Shown piece by piece: positions 51,991 to 63,512 of a stretch of DNA of 64,000 nucleotides; the stretch's first letter is position 1; each line of letters starts with the position of its first letter. A model generated the notes under the pieces. That model made no database searches. It worked only from the letters and a program-made list of their open reading frames with translations, and had not been told where the DNA came from. The stretch is from Mixophyes australis (lineage: Eukaryota > Chordata > Amphibia > Anura > Limnodynastidae): positions 275,926,460-275,990,459 of the forward strand of contig JAVHZZ010000002.1 of assembly GCA_036250195.1 (NCBI GenBank). The letters are read 5' to 3'. The position numbers were made by a program, and so were the translations under genes.

Positions 51991-54293
51991 AATTTGCATG
52001 GAAAGCCCAAAAGGGAGAAAAAGAGTTTATGCTATACTTCTACAGGGCATCATTTTATACCTTGGTGCTACCAATAATATCCTGTATTGCTGCAGCAGTG
52101 GAAGTAGAAGAATGGATGGGGTCCTCTAATGAAGTGGCCAAAACTGCAAGAAAACCTAAAATTAGGTTAGGACTACAACACCTGTAGTCACCAATGCACT
52201 CACATATGACACTGGCAATGTTTGTAAAAATAGATGAAGTACTCTTATACAAATTGCAACAAACCCACAACTGGTAGTTAAAAAGAACCTCTCCTAAGTA
52301 GAGGCCACTACTTCTACTATGCACATTCCTCAGTGGCCTCAGTACAAGACAGCTATGTGTCATGTTTTTGGGGTAACCCATAACATTACCTTCTCTTAAT
52401 CAGAGCCCTATTTGGCAGGCTGATTTTAGTTAATGTGGACTAAACAAAGATGGTAGCTAATTTACTAAATAAATACAACCTCATCATTGAAAACTCAGAC
52501 TGGCTACTATGATTTGGGGATGTCCCACAACATGGGATCGCCATCCTGATTAAAGTGGCCAGCCCTTGGGATACTTAGCACTGGGCTGTGTGTTTTTAGT
52601 ATCAGCACTAAAAGGCACATGATATCCTTGTTGGTGGTGGCGATACACAATTAAACACACACAATACAAATATTTTCCCCATCTCCCTTGTTTTAAAACA
52701 TGTTTCTTATTTAGTTTCCCCACCCTCTACTGTCTTTTTATTTTGCTATATGCTATCTTAAGCTTTTTTGCTTGTCTTCTTTTATTCCCCCATGTTTACC
52801 ATTTGCTCTTTTGCATACCTCTTTGGTACTAACACAGTGCACCCTGAGAGACTAACCTTGCCAATATCTCCTTGCATGTCAATTTTCATACAGATATATT
52901 ATATTATTCAACATTTATTAGCATCTTAAAATAGGGAGTTATAACAACTGGAGGCTCCGTTAAACTTTAACTATACTAGCGAGAACCATTTTGTAGTAGA
53001 ACATTAGTATTATTCAACAGTTATTAGCATCTGAAAATATGGGCTGTAATTGATGCCTCAGTTAAACTACAACTATGCTGATGGCTAGCAGCATTAATAT
53101 AATATTTGTTTATAACTGAATTCTATTTATTTTATAGAAGAATAATGAAAAAAAGACAGCAGTAGAGAAGAAAGGAATATTGAACAAATAGGGGTAATAT
53201 AATACACATTCCAGTAAAAACATATCTGATAGTGTCATGATTTTAATAGTAAATACCAAAATGTTCAAATTTAGTAATGTAATAACAAGAACCAAAAATC
53301 CTGATCCACAATTCCCATCTGACTTTACCAAATGTGTCCTCTCGATAAGATTTTATAACCAGTACCATTTATTTTATTACAATGATACATGATTTCATTT
53401 TTGTTTTATCAGAGGTATGAGAAGATCCAATGATAGTATGAATCATGCTGGAGGATTTGGTATGGTAAAATTGCCAAGAGACATATGCTGTTTATTCACA
53501 CGTTAGTAAATTAATCTTTTAGCCATGCTAAAGCAAAATGCTATATCATGTTGGCACACATTGGGAACGGGTGTACAAGTACACAAGCTGTTCCAAAAAA
53601 ACACTGAGCGGCTACAGCTGCTTTCATACATTGTCCTCTGATGCAGAACTGCATCTGTCACTGAAGACAGAGCCTTTGCCGCAATGGATGAAGGCAGTAC
53701 AAGTACTCTTGTAGTCAAATGAAACAATATCAGATGAAAGGGTCCGCTATGTGCTGCATGTGTTCTTGCAGCAACCCAAAAAAATCAAAAAGCTGCATAC
53801 CACATACAAAAACAACATAATGCACAAACAATATTTGGCCAGTGTTTGCTTTCTTCTATTGATAATATAAAGGAAATTTATGCACTTTTTTAATAAATTT
53901 ATCATTTATTACACATTAAGAATGTGAGATCCTTAATTGAAAAACTGAAAAAACTACTTCATCCAAGGGGTTAAAGCCTTATTTAGTCACATCACTGCTT
54001 AGGACAAATCCATGATGTAAACTGGCAGTCAACAAAGTGGGCAGTCAATACAGATTAGCACTAAATCTCTCCTTGTGTCCATACATTGATTGCATGGGAG
54101 ATATTGGCTCTAGACAAGTGAGAAGACATTTCATACAAAATTGGATAGATTGTGCCATATGTTAGACAAAACAATTGTAGGAATATATAATGTTCTGAAT
54201 ATTTAGTGGGTAAATATTTTTGTGCCATAACATTTATATTTTTATATTGCATCTGATTTAAACAATATACAAAACTATCACAACTTTTCCAGA
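51991..54293. other. Gene-free interval with a diverged direct repeat
   Basis: Two diverged ~100-bp copies at about 52915-52990 and 53012-53090 (TATTATTCAAC, TTATTAGCATCT, GTTAAACT). Otherwise nothing supportable. Confidence 0.45.
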
Positions 54294-54790
54294 CATTATT
54301 ATTATTATTATTAATTTTTATTTATAAGGCGCCACAAGGCGCCCGCAGCGCCGTACAGAGACAAACAAATTACAATACAATGGGAGACAGCACAGCAGAG
54401 TAAACAGTAAGCACAGCAACTCAGTAAGCTCAATGCACAGCTAGAGAGGGCGGGGAAGGGGGAGGGAGGATCCGCAAACGACGGGGCCCAAGAAGGAGGG
54501 CGCGGAAGACAGGGAGACCCCCAGGGGGGAGGAGGGAGCGAGAGTGGACGTGGGGTGGAGGACCCTCGAGGAGGAGGGCTAAGTAGCTGGAGAGCAGAGT
54601 TAGAAGTGGTGGAAACAGGAGGAGAGATGGCCCTGCTCAGAGGAGCGTACAATCTAAGGGGAGGGGTGGACAGACAGAGAGACGCAGGGGAGAGAGGGAG
54701 AGTATAAACCACCAAGCAAGTTAAATATTCCTTTCTGCTACAACATTGATATGATCCATCACAGTCAGTAGTGCGTTTTGCCTGCACCGA
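54294..54790 (-). repeat. SINE/L2-like tail and purine-rich body
   Basis: TTATTATTATTAATTTTTAT followed by TTATAAGGCGCC and GCAGCGCCGTACAGAG is a minus-strand tail variant. The purine-rich 54440-54700 with ACAATCTAAGG may be its body. Minus-strand open frame 54311-54787 is compositional. Confidence 0.5.
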
Positions 54791-55186
54791 ACCATAAACA
54801 TAATCACAAATGAAACACTGTGCAAGAATTATATAACTCGCAACATTTAAAATGACAAAAGAATGATACTATTAGTGCAAAAAAGAGATATACCTTTGCT
54901 TGTTCCTGCAGATATGTGGCCACAGACTTCCAGAAACAAATTAGAACATAACTTACTAAACCTGCAAACTCTAAAAGTCACAGAATGAATGACAATAGGT
55001 TAAACTTTGGAGCCTATGAAAGAGCCTGCTTTGTTTAGAAGAAGTGTATTTAGTATTTATAGAGATACATATGACAGACACAGGGGTATAATGCTGCTTC
55101 GATGTGCCCAATAGCAAAATTAGTGGGGGGCCAGGGATGCTGGTCCATCTCCGAGGCCCTCTCTTCTTAGCATGTGCATAGGCCCG
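54791..55186. other. Gene-free interval
   Basis: No feature seen. Confidence 0.4.
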
Positions 55187-55256
55187 CACATCATCATCAT
55201 CATCAATATTTATTTACATAGCACCAGCAAATTCCGTAGCGCTTTACAATACGCTG
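55187..55256 (-). repeat. SINE/L2-like tail
   Basis: CATCATCATCATCATCAATA then TTTATTTACATAGCACC and CGTAGCGCTTTACA, a minus-strand tail of the same family as 51339. Confidence 0.7.
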
Positions 55257-56825
55257 TGCTGTGTTGTTTGGGCTTTCTTCTCTGATGCTGAATGTCCAAA
55301 TGGTGCTTTGCTGGATATGCATCGTTCTCCACGCTTGCTTAGAAGAGCAGAGCAGGGGGTCTAGGAACATGCATTATTTTGTTCCAGTCCTCTATGGGCC
55401 CCAAAGCCACCGCACACCCTGCAAAGGAGGTAGATCAGTCACTGCTTAGGCACAGGACAGAACGATTTTAGAATGAGAAACAGATAGAAGTTTGGACTCT
55501 TTAGAAAATCAAAGTTTAAAAGTGAAATGTAAGTTCTTAAAATATATATTCAATGTATATTAAAAAAAAAAATATTGCATTCATATGAATTTAGATGACA
55601 CTGTCAACTGCTCCCCTATGTTTTTCTCCAGGTCAGCATGACTTGATTGTAGCAGTAAGTGATATTATTTACATTTCCCAAATGTTATTGCTAAAACATT
55701 GAGTTTATTCAAAAGATAACTGCACACTGAGGTCAGCCTTTGTTGTGTGTGTTTTTTCAAACATAAAGCTTAATGTAGGAATGTAATCTGGAAAAGAAAT
55801 GATCCAATGATGGAAATGCAAGACAATAAGCACAAGTATTATGCTGCTCTTTGTTCATTTACTGTCCCAGATTCCCCCTGTCACTAGAACTTTTTTTGTT
55901 TAATTTTTATGCAAATAGACTTATTTGGCTTGATCAGACTTTATCACATATCTTTAGTTGGTATCCTGCTTGCTTAGCATAAGACAAAATGGGAAGAAGA
56001 AAAAAAAAACCATGAATAATAGGAAGGATTTGTAGCAGCTGAGGCTTTGCATTCAAATGTTAGTCGGCCTCCTCTGAGCCTCAGCTTTATCATGTCTTTA
56101 CAGCCAACAGCTTGTTTATGAATAAAAAATGTGGCATGAAACCAGAGGAGTGAGTTGTCTTTGTTTTGTCAAGTGTGCCGAGACAAAATGCTTGCTGCTC
56201 ACAAGTCTTCACTTCATACAAGCCTTCTGGGACCTACAGGGGCAGCTGGACTCAAACTGCTACCTGCAGTCTGGTTGCTATGGCAAGGCTGCTTCACCTC
56301 CTTGATAGCTCTTGAATATTCATAAGCCCAGGGTGCCTGGCAAAGGGGGGATCCAAGATCTAGAATGCAAAACAGCAGCTCTTTGACAGGCAGGCACTTT
56401 ATTAACTCATCAAGCTCATCTTGTTCCTTTAAATGCAATGTAATTGCAAATAAAGCTGTCACACTTTGATTGCAGTTATATAATTTAACAAAGTAGTACA
56501 ATGACCTATGCATCAATGAGGAAATGTAGGATATGAGATCTGGCAACAGTTTTCAAAAGGAACAGTAGTTAAAAACAGTTAAACAATTTTAATGAAACTG
56601 CACAACAAAGCCGTTTATTGAGTAGAGAATGATCCTTTCTTTTATTTAAATTTGTTGAAACGGTAGCAGAATTCAGTGTTGTCTGGAATTTGTAATGGTA
56701 TGTACAGTTAGTTAAATGTACAGAGATGATTACAAGAATGTACTAAACATATGTTATTTTAAATAGTGTTTGTTCCTGTATATAATGAGCCTGTTTTAGA
56801 GTTAGAAACAAATCCAGGTAAAGGC
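55257..56825. other. Gene-free interval
   Basis: No conserved reading frame on either strand. The minus frame 56214-56546 has no recognisable domain. Confidence 0.4.
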
Positions 56826-57090
56826 ATTCTTGCCAATTTCGGGGGACTCCCGAAATTCGGGTTGGTCTCACTGACTTCCGGGAGAGCAGGCAAGTCTCCC
56901 GCATCCCACAACCGCCTTCCCAAAATGATGAGATTTGCGGTGAATCGCATAATTTTGGCCCTGCCCCCGTGACAAAACGTCATTTCCGCCGCGGGAGGTG
57001 GGACCAAAATGATGTGTTGGGCCACGCCACGCCCCCGCCCTACAGTCACGCCCCTCTCCCAGACAGCAGTTGCCAAAAGTAGGCAAGTAT
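56826..57090. repeat. GC-rich dispersed repeat
   Basis: A GC-rich island in AT-rich flanks with short inverted pieces (TTTCGGGGG / CCCGAAATTCGGG, and GCATAATTTTGG / CCAAAATGATG). The class is not identified. Confidence 0.4.
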
Positions 57091-57369
57091 GGGTAAAGGG
57101 TGCCAATTTGTACCCAGACAAACTATGTTGTGAGGCAAGAGGTGCAAATGCAATATTGTTTGCATGCAGAAAAAATACTGATTGCTTTTGCATGTAGCAC
57201 ACTAACACAGTCAGATTAAGGATGGGGCACTAGGCAACATACTGGTTTGGGACCCCCCTTATCTAACAGTCAACTTGAAAAATAGTGATATTTTTATTTT
57301 TTAACACTCGCTCTGTTGTTTGCAGTGTGGGTTTATTTATAATAGACAGATGAAAATATTAATGAGGAT
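57091..57369. other. Gene-free spacer
   Basis: Nothing recognised. Confidence 0.4.
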
Positions 57370-58140
57370 TAGAGATGGGCGGGCTTGGTTTCCCGAAAAC
57401 CGAGCCCACCCGAACTTAGGGGTTCCGAGTACCAAGCTGAGTTGGCTCGGTACTTTAGCGCTATTTCAGATTCCAAAATGAGACAAAACGTCATTGTGAC
57501 GTCGTTAGATTTTGGGAGTTTTGGAATCTATAAATACCGCCCTCCACTGTGATCTTGCACCATTTGAGAGAGGGGCAGAGAAGGGGTAGGACAGAGTGTA
57601 GAGCAGTTGGGCAGGCAAAGTGATAGAAGAGAAAGAGGAGGGTGGTAGCAGTGTTAGAGCTCCATTGCTAAATTTGTCATTGCTGAAATCCTAATATACC
57701 AGTCCTTGCAGTCTTTTTTTCTGAATTTGCACTACTAAGTGTAGGGTCTAATATACACCTAAATCAAAGAGCTGCTTTGGTCATTTTGTCATTGCTGAAA
57801 TAGTAATCTACAAGTCCTTCCAGGCTTTTTTTCTTAATTTGCACTACTAAGTATAGGGTCTAATATACACCCAAAGACAAGTGCTCCATTGCTAAGAGTC
57901 ATTGATTAATAGGAAGACAATCAGGCTTGTCTTCTGAATTTGCAGGCAAATTCTACTGCCTTATATAAGTAACACCCAAAGATGAGTACTCCATTGCTTA
58001 TAATCATTGATTAATAGGAAGACAAGCAGGCCTGTGTTCTGAATTTGCAGGCAAATTATACTCCCTTATATAGCTAACACCCAAAGATGAGTGCTCCATT
58101 GGTAAGCAGGCAAATTCAACAGTGTTATATTGAATAAACA
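57370..58140 (+). mobile_element. hAT-4: promoter end of a hAT-like element, truncated
   Basis: TAGAGATGGGCGGGC is the promoter-side TIR, here pointing plus, opposite to hAT-1, -2 and -3. It is followed by TTTCCCGAAAACCGAGCCC, the CRE palindrome and TATA box, then leader units of two lengths (about 117 bp with TAGGGTCTAATATACACC, and about 105-110 bp with CTCCATTG near 57882, 57990 and 58095). No MDS-type ORF start and no second TIR are found before the LTR at 58311. Confidence 0.78.
57488..57536 (+). promoter_or_regulatory. hAT-4 promoter: double CRE palindrome and TATA box
   Basis: ACGTCA-TTG-TGACGT at 57488-57502 is a perfect palindrome. TATAAATA lies at 57529-57536, 26 bp further on. Same arrangement as hAT-1. 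Confidence 0.65.
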
Positions 58141-58310
58141 GACACATAGGGGGAGAACTAGAAGAGGGAGACAGAAAATTAATCATCTTCCTCAGGACTG
58201 TCAATGGTGTTATAGTCTCTTAGTAGGCTGTGGATCAGCCTGCAACAGTCCTGGATGGTCATCTTCTCCCTTTTCAAGATGAGGCGTTTCCTGGCAAACC
58301 AACTAGCGTC
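58141..58310 (-). other. Orphan minus-strand frame, unassigned
   Basis: A minus frame without ATG from about 58309 to a TAA at 58176 reads WFARKRLILKREKMTIQDCC, then LIHSLLRDYNTIDSPEEDD, with charged and helical character. It looks protein-like, but I cannot assign it. It ends where the LTR at 58311 begins. Confidence 0.3.
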
Positions 58311-58966
58311 TGTCACGATATAGGAATGCAGCTAACCTGCGGATATTGGCACCGCTACACCAGGAGACGTGGAGTCTAACACGCCGCTAGTCTTCACCAG
58401 GGACCCCTGCAAGGGAGTTTGGGTTTCGCGGCAAACGACGTGCAGGTCTCGGCCCTCCCAGGAAGCTATCAGCGAGATGGCGATGAGTAATCGTGGTCGT
58501 ACAGGCCGAGGTCAGGAACCGTGCGGGCAAATGAAGTACCAAATCGGGAGACAGAGCGTAGTCAGCAAGCCAAGGGTCAAACCAGAGAGTACAGCACAAA
58601 TCCAGAGGGATATCCAAGACAGGGTCAGAGAAAGCCGGGTCGGTAGACAGATAGTCAATCAGGAAGCAAGTATACATAAGAAGTGCTGCAGGCTAGTAGC
58701 CTAGTTGCTCTGGCACCCTAATGGTACCAGAGTCTGCAATAAATAGGAGGAAGTAAGCTCTCATTGGTGGGCAGTGGTGCGGCAGTCAGAAGCGCTGACC
58801 GCCGTCAGTAAGTCAGGACAAACATCCTGTTGCTGTGGCAAAGGACGCGCATGCGCCCTGACGATGGCCGGAAGAAGAGTCCCATTGCCTAGCAACAGGG
58901 CACTCCAGCAAGGAAGGAAGGCGTCCGTCCCCGGCCAGCAAGGAGGCATGGGGATAGCGCCTGACA
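58311..58966 (-). mobile_element. 3' LTR of a minus-strand gypsy element
   Basis: Minus-strand start TGTCAGGCGCTATCCCC at 58966, end ...TATATCGTGACA at 58311; 656 bp. Preceded on the minus strand by CCAACAGAGAGGGGGGTGC, a polypurine tract. Flanks GCGTC and GCACC are not equal; the right side is element-internal, so none is expected. Confidence 0.75.
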
Positions 58967-59064
58967 GCACCCCCCTCTCTGTTGGGAGAATCCGAGCATA
59001 ACAACTGCCTCTTCTGAAAGTGACCAAAAGTCGTGGAGCGTGCAAGTCCTCTTTAAAGACCCGT
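58967..59064 (-). pseudogene. Gypsy pol C-terminal (chromodomain) tail
   Basis: FKEDLHAPRLLVTFRRGS on the minus strand is the usual end of chromodomain-type pol (compare DIHAPRLLKQFRKRFPG at 33965). It ends shortly before the polypurine tract. The rest of pol is missing at the junction near 59065. Confidence 0.75.
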
Positions 59065-59065
59065 C

Positions 59066-59979
59066 TGTGCCCAGCACAAATCTTCCTGCCTGGCTCCCAT
59101 GGGTCCACTACTGCCTCTACCGGTCCCGTCCAAACTCTGGACACACATCTGCATGGATTTTGTCACCAATCTTCCTCCCAGCAGAGGATTAAATACCATT
59201 TGGGTCATAGTGGACTGCTTTTCGAAAATGGCACATTTCATCCCTCTAGTGGGCCTTTCTTCCTCCTCAGTCTTAGCACAGCACTTCATCAAGGGCGTGT
59301 TCCGTCTTCATGGCTGTCCTCAGGAGATCGTTTCTGACAGAGGTTTTCAGTTTACCTCCAAGTTTTGGCGTTCAACTCAATTTCTCCTCTGCTTACCACC
59401 CACAGACTAACGGCCAAACAGAGAGAGTGAACCAAGATCTGGATACCTTCCTCAGGATATTTTCTTCATCTAACCAAGACAACTGGGTTGATCTTTTACA
59501 CTGGACGCAATTTGCTCATAACAACTTGTTCTATGAATTCACCTCATCCACACCATTCTTCATTGTTAATTGGTTACATCCGACACTTCCTAAATTTTCT
59601 GCCCTTCCACCCACCTATGTTCCGGCCGTTGAAGGACTCCTACGAGACTTCACTGTTATCTGGTCCAGGGTTGTTACCTCCCTTAAGAGAGCCTCTATTC
59701 GTTACAAGGTCTCTGCGGATAAAAGACAACGGGCAGTCCCTGCACTCAAGGTACGAGACAAAATATTTGTGTCAAAGTTCCTTCGATGAAGTTACCCCTC
59801 GGTTCATCGGAGCTTATAAAATTCTACGGGTCATCAATCCAGTTTCCTACAAATTACAACTTCCTACGTCTTTTCATATTTCCAATTCTTTTCATGTCTT
59901 GCTTCTTAAGCCCTTGATCATCAATAGATTCTCTTCTCCAGCATCTTTCTCCGTGGTATCCAAATTTTCACAACAGTAG
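59066..59979 (+). pseudogene. Ty3/gypsy integrase, plus strand
   Basis: Begins at VCAQHKSS, the end of the zinc-binding domain. Then MDFVTNLPPSRGLNTIWVIV with the first catalytic Asp (about 59152), VSDRGFQFTSKFW with the second (about 59335), and HPQTNGQTERVNQDLDTFLR with the Glu (about 59398-59457). All three catalytic residues are kept. Frameshifts occur near 59370 and 59790. The C-terminal module reads FIGAYKILRVINPVSYKLQL and FHVLLLKPLI. The N-terminal half of pol is missing. Confidence 0.87.
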
Positions 59980-59989
59980 GAGTTTGAAA

Positions 59990-60186
59990 TCACACAAATT
60001 TTGGATTCTAAAACCTCCAGGGGAGTGGTCAAGTATCTGCTGGTTTGGAAGGGCTTCGGTCCTGAAGAGCGTTCTTGGGTCAACACCACTGATATCCATG
60101 CTCCTGCCCTTCTACGGAAATTCCATGGCAAGTTTCCACACAAGATCACCTCTAAGTGTCCGGTGGCCACTTTTAACAGGGGGGTA
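59990..60186 (+). pseudogene. Gypsy chromodomain and polypurine tract
   Basis: ILDSKTSRGVVKYLLVWKGF, GPEERSWVNTTDIHAPALLR and KFHGKFP form the chromodomain. TTTTAACAGGGGGGTAC just before 60188 is the polypurine tract that precedes the 3' LTR. Confidence 0.87.
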
Positions 60187-60187
60187 C

Positions 60188-60804
60188 TGTTACATGCAGG
60201 CCCTGCAAGCGGGTAGTGGCGGTCTTAACTTTCTCCTGCAGACAGGGATCCCGGCCGTCTCAGCTGCATCCGACCGATGGTGGGCACCATCTTGCTGTCA
60301 AGTCTGCGCATGCGCAGACCCACTCATCTTAGAACCTCCCACTCGTTCCTCATTGGATACTACCTTTTGGAGGGCTATTTAAAGCGCCTGTTCTTGTGCT
60401 CACTTTCTGCAAGCAGTAAGGACCTGGCTCTCTTGGCTCCCTGCTCCTGGTGCAGTCCGCAAGCTGTATTGAATTCCCGCTGTTCCAGTGACTCCATCCG
60501 CTACCATCCTGAGTTACCATTGTAGTGTTCAGCATCTATTCAGCCTCTCCAGTGTGCACGCTGTGGCGAACTCCCGCTGTTCCAGTGACTCCATCCGTTA
60601 CCATCCTGAGTTACCATTATAGTGTTCAACATCTATTCAGTCTCTCCAGTGTGCACGCTGTGACAAACTGTTCCTGCGGGATAAGGGCTTCTAAGTTCAT
60701 AGCTCCTTGCGGGGGTTCCTGGTGAACACCACCTGCCCCTGGGTGAGTTATGTCAATCCCTGCAGATTCCTGGGATCCTAAAGTCACCTTCGACAACCGT
60801 GACA
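60188..60804 (+). mobile_element. 3' LTR of the plus-strand gypsy element
   Basis: Starts TGTTACATGCAGG after the polypurine tract, ends CAACCGTGACA; 617 bp. CCAAT-like CTCATTGGATAC and TATA-like GCTATTTAAAG at about 60351-60383 fit an LTR promoter. Contains a 97-bp internal tandem duplication (60474-60667). Confidence 0.8.
60474..60667 (+). repeat. 97-bp tandem duplication in the LTR
   Basis: TCCCGCTGTTCCAGTGACTC begins at 60475 and again at 60572. The copies end GTGCACGCTGTGGCGAA and GTGCACGCTGTGACAAA. About 95% identical by eye. Confidence 0.95.
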
Positions 60805-61083
60805 ATAGCATTTCTAAAGTGCTAAGCACACCCCAGTAGTGGCCACACCCCCATCGTGACATAGCCATGCCTCCATCCTGCTGCTGGTGAAATAAATTTT
60901 GTGAGGTATGCATATACTTATATATGTTAGGATTGTAGGGAGGGTGGTTTAGAAAATCTTCGATAATAAAACTTTCATGCCAATCAAATCTGCCAACAAA
61001 TTTTAGAGATTTCGCCTCCTTATAGTGCTGTTTTACCAAGGTGCAAAATTGCAACTTCTTGCTGGATTTGCTCCTAACTCTAA
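60805..61083. other. Gene-free spacer
   Basis: Nothing recognised. Confidence 0.4.
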
Positions 61084-61315
61084 GGGGGGAATTCAACTGA
61101 CTGAGTAACTGCCAAAAGTAACGCGGCCTGCTCTCTATTACCATTAATACAGTAATTTTAACGTGGATTTCTGCTCGCGGCTCTCAGAGTGACGAACAAA
61201 GATCAGCATTAAAGATTATCATATTAACAGTAATAATGTGCACTATACCATAGTATCGGTAATAGTCCACAGGCCACGTTATTTATGCCAGTAATGCGGC
61301 CAATTGAATTCCCCC
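61084..61315. mobile_element. TIR MITE with GGGGGGAATTCAA ends
   Basis: Left GGGGGGAATTCAACTGACT, right CCAATTGAATTCCCCC; 232 bp. Flanks TAA and TAC are one base from a PIF/Harbinger-type 3-bp duplication. Confidence 0.6.
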
Positions 61316-61944
61316 TACAAAAGGGTCGATGTATACCATGAGTACATACAAACCTTATCTCATGCTATTTGCCTATGTGAAGTGGGCCATAGCAGAATTG
61401 TGTATCCACTCACTAAAAATATCACATATAACCCTTCATTTCAAGTCTCCTTAAAGTAAGCTTGTCACCTACACACATATAAGACATCCATTTTGTGGGC
61501 TGTTCTAATATTAATTAAAATGTGGCCTATCACTGGGAACAAGTACCTGATGAAGTCAGTCAGTATCATTCAGGCAGAGCCTCTGGGGTACTTGTTCCTA
61601 GGAAACTGATAGGCTGCATATTGGATAAGCCCACAAGTCCACTGGGTTAAGATAACAAGTCCACACTAACTGCTTGACTGGTTTATACAGGTTGTGTTTT
61701 CCACCAGTCCGTATCAAATACACGTAAATGGTCAGTTTCATGGAAACACCCGCTCTGGGCTTTTTGATTTGTTTTTTTAATGTAATCAAACCACGTAAAT
61801 CAATGGACACCATTCAGGGATAGGTTAGACATAGAAGAATTCTGTGGTGCAAAAGTTGTAGTCAGGAGATTAAATGAGCATTAACACTGTTGGTCCTGAT
61901 AGTTAGACTGAAATAATTTAATGTACAATACTAGTCTTGCTTTT
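61316..61944. other. Gene-free interval
   Basis: Nothing recognised. Confidence 0.4.
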
Positions 61945-62068
61945 GCAACCAGAATCAGATTCTAGCTGTCATTTTGTTAAATGTACTAAATAAATGATAG
62001 CTAGAATCTGACTGATTGCTATAAGCAATATTTCCACTTTTTCAAATCCGCAGTTTAGTAAATATACC
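61945..62068. mobile_element. Near-palindromic MITE, copy 3 (truncated)
   Basis: AATCAGATTCTAGCTGTCAT, ATAGCTAGAATCTGA and TTTTTCAAATCCGCAGTTTA match the right two thirds of the MITE at 47384. The left arm is mostly lost. Confidence 0.8.
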
Positions 62069-62140
62069 CCCTAGCCTTTTTTTCAAGTAACCTTTTTCCT
62101 GGGTTAACCGTTGAAGCAATTAATTATAGAGCAACACCTG

Positions 62141-62745
62141 CTCTATATATATATATATATTAGAGATGAACGGTTCGCATTACTTGAAATCTGACTTGGC
62201 GATCCAAGTGAAACCGAGTCGTGACTCGATTTCTCCCTCCGAACATGGATCTCAAAACATCATTTCCGACAATTTTTTTTTTTTGCAAAACACACACTTG
62301 ACATATATGTATATAGTCAACCCTCATTTTCTTCAGTGCCATTTTAGAAGAGAGAGCGTGTAGGGAGGAGGTTAGCTGCGGTGCTCTGCTGATAAAAGAG
62401 CACTAAGAGTGAACCAGGGACATAGGAAAGCAATAGAATCCTGTCATTATTTTACAACAGTTCTGTAAAGAATAGTCAGTTACAATAGTTTGCTGATCAA
62501 TTGTTTTTAATCTAAAAATACACTTTACACAGACTAGTGGCTACTGGTTGTTGCTAATGCATTGCATATATCTAATAGTTCTAGACAGTATATTATACTG
62601 ACTGAGTTAGATAGATATCATAGATATCATTCTGAACTAACTACTAATACATTCTTTGAAAAAAAACAGTCATTTTGGTGTCACACTATTAGCAGCAGAA
62701 TCCAAAAAATGAACAGATTTCTTTCTTTTAAACTGTAAAGTTTTT
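62141..62745. other. (TA)n, possible hAT terminus, then gene-free
   Basis: A TA run to 62162, then TAGAGATGAACGGTTCGC, which resembles the hAT-family end TAGAGATGGGCGGG. It could be one end of the hAT element whose transposase lies at 62746-63512. No other feature. Confidence 0.4.
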
Positions 62746-63512
62746 CTAGTGAATATAATCTTGTGTGGGGCAGTGACAAGTAAAATAATTTAGAAAAAAA
62801 TATGTGACACATTTTCTTGAAAAAACCTTCAAACCAGCCCAGATGTTAAATTGTTCTGGTCTGCCCCCTGCGTCTTCCCTGCTTCTTTTTGGGAAATTAA
62901 ATTTTTTACGAGCAGCAGCTTGAGAAAGTGAAGGAGGACACGTCGTCAAGCCGAGGCCCAGTACTTGATCGACAAGGCCAACATACTTTGCTAAATTGCT
63001 TGCTCTCAGCTCCTCCTTCATTTTCTCAAGCTGCTTTTCCAATAGTCTAATTAAAGGAATGACTTGGCTCAAACTAGCAGAGTCTGCACTCACCTCACAC
63101 GTCACAACTTCAAATGGTTTCAGCACCTTGCACAGGACTGAAAGGATTCCCCACTGTGCAAGAGTGAAATACATCCCCCCTCCTTTCCCAATGTCATGGC
63201 TTGTGCAATATGCTTGGATGGCTTTGCGCTGTTCCTCCATCCACTGAAGCATGTACAGTGTGGCATTCCACCTAGTTACCACCTCTTGCTTAAGTTGGTG
63301 GCAGGGCAAGTTAAACTGCTCTTGGAGCTGCTGTAATCTCCTACATGCTGTGGCTGAATGCCTGAAATGGCCTGAAATTTTACGGGCCACCCAAAGCATC
63401 TCCTGCACCTCACGGTTATTTCGTAGGAAGCTCTGCACCACCAAGTTGATGGTGTCAGCAAAACAGGGAATGTGATGGAATTCACCCAGCTGTAATGCTC
63501 ACACTATATTGT
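62746..63512 (-). pseudogene. hAT transposase fragment, cut by an LTR
   Basis: The minus-strand frame includes CFADTINLVVQSFL, then WVARKISGHFRHSATACRRL, LKQEVVTRWNATLYMLQWME and VLKPFEVVTCEVSADSASLS. The order C.AHxLNL, VxTRWNSTxxML and L.PFE.xTxxxS is typical of the catalytic middle of ZBED-like hAT transposases. After about residue 165 the sequence (ASNLAKYVG...FNFPKRSRED) does not fit the expected insertion and dimerisation regions. So an internal deletion is likely and the hATC domain is absent. The upstream end stops exactly at the LTR starting at 63513. Relation to hAT-1/4 is unproven. Confidence 0.8.

Noticed and set aside
53503..53727. Minus-strand 74-aa frame with several Cys residues
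   Set aside because: No recognisable domain, no context and no second copy in the window.
54311..54787. Minus-strand 158-aa Pro/Ser-rich frame
   Set aside because: Lies in a SINE-like repeat with purine-rich composition; looks compositional.
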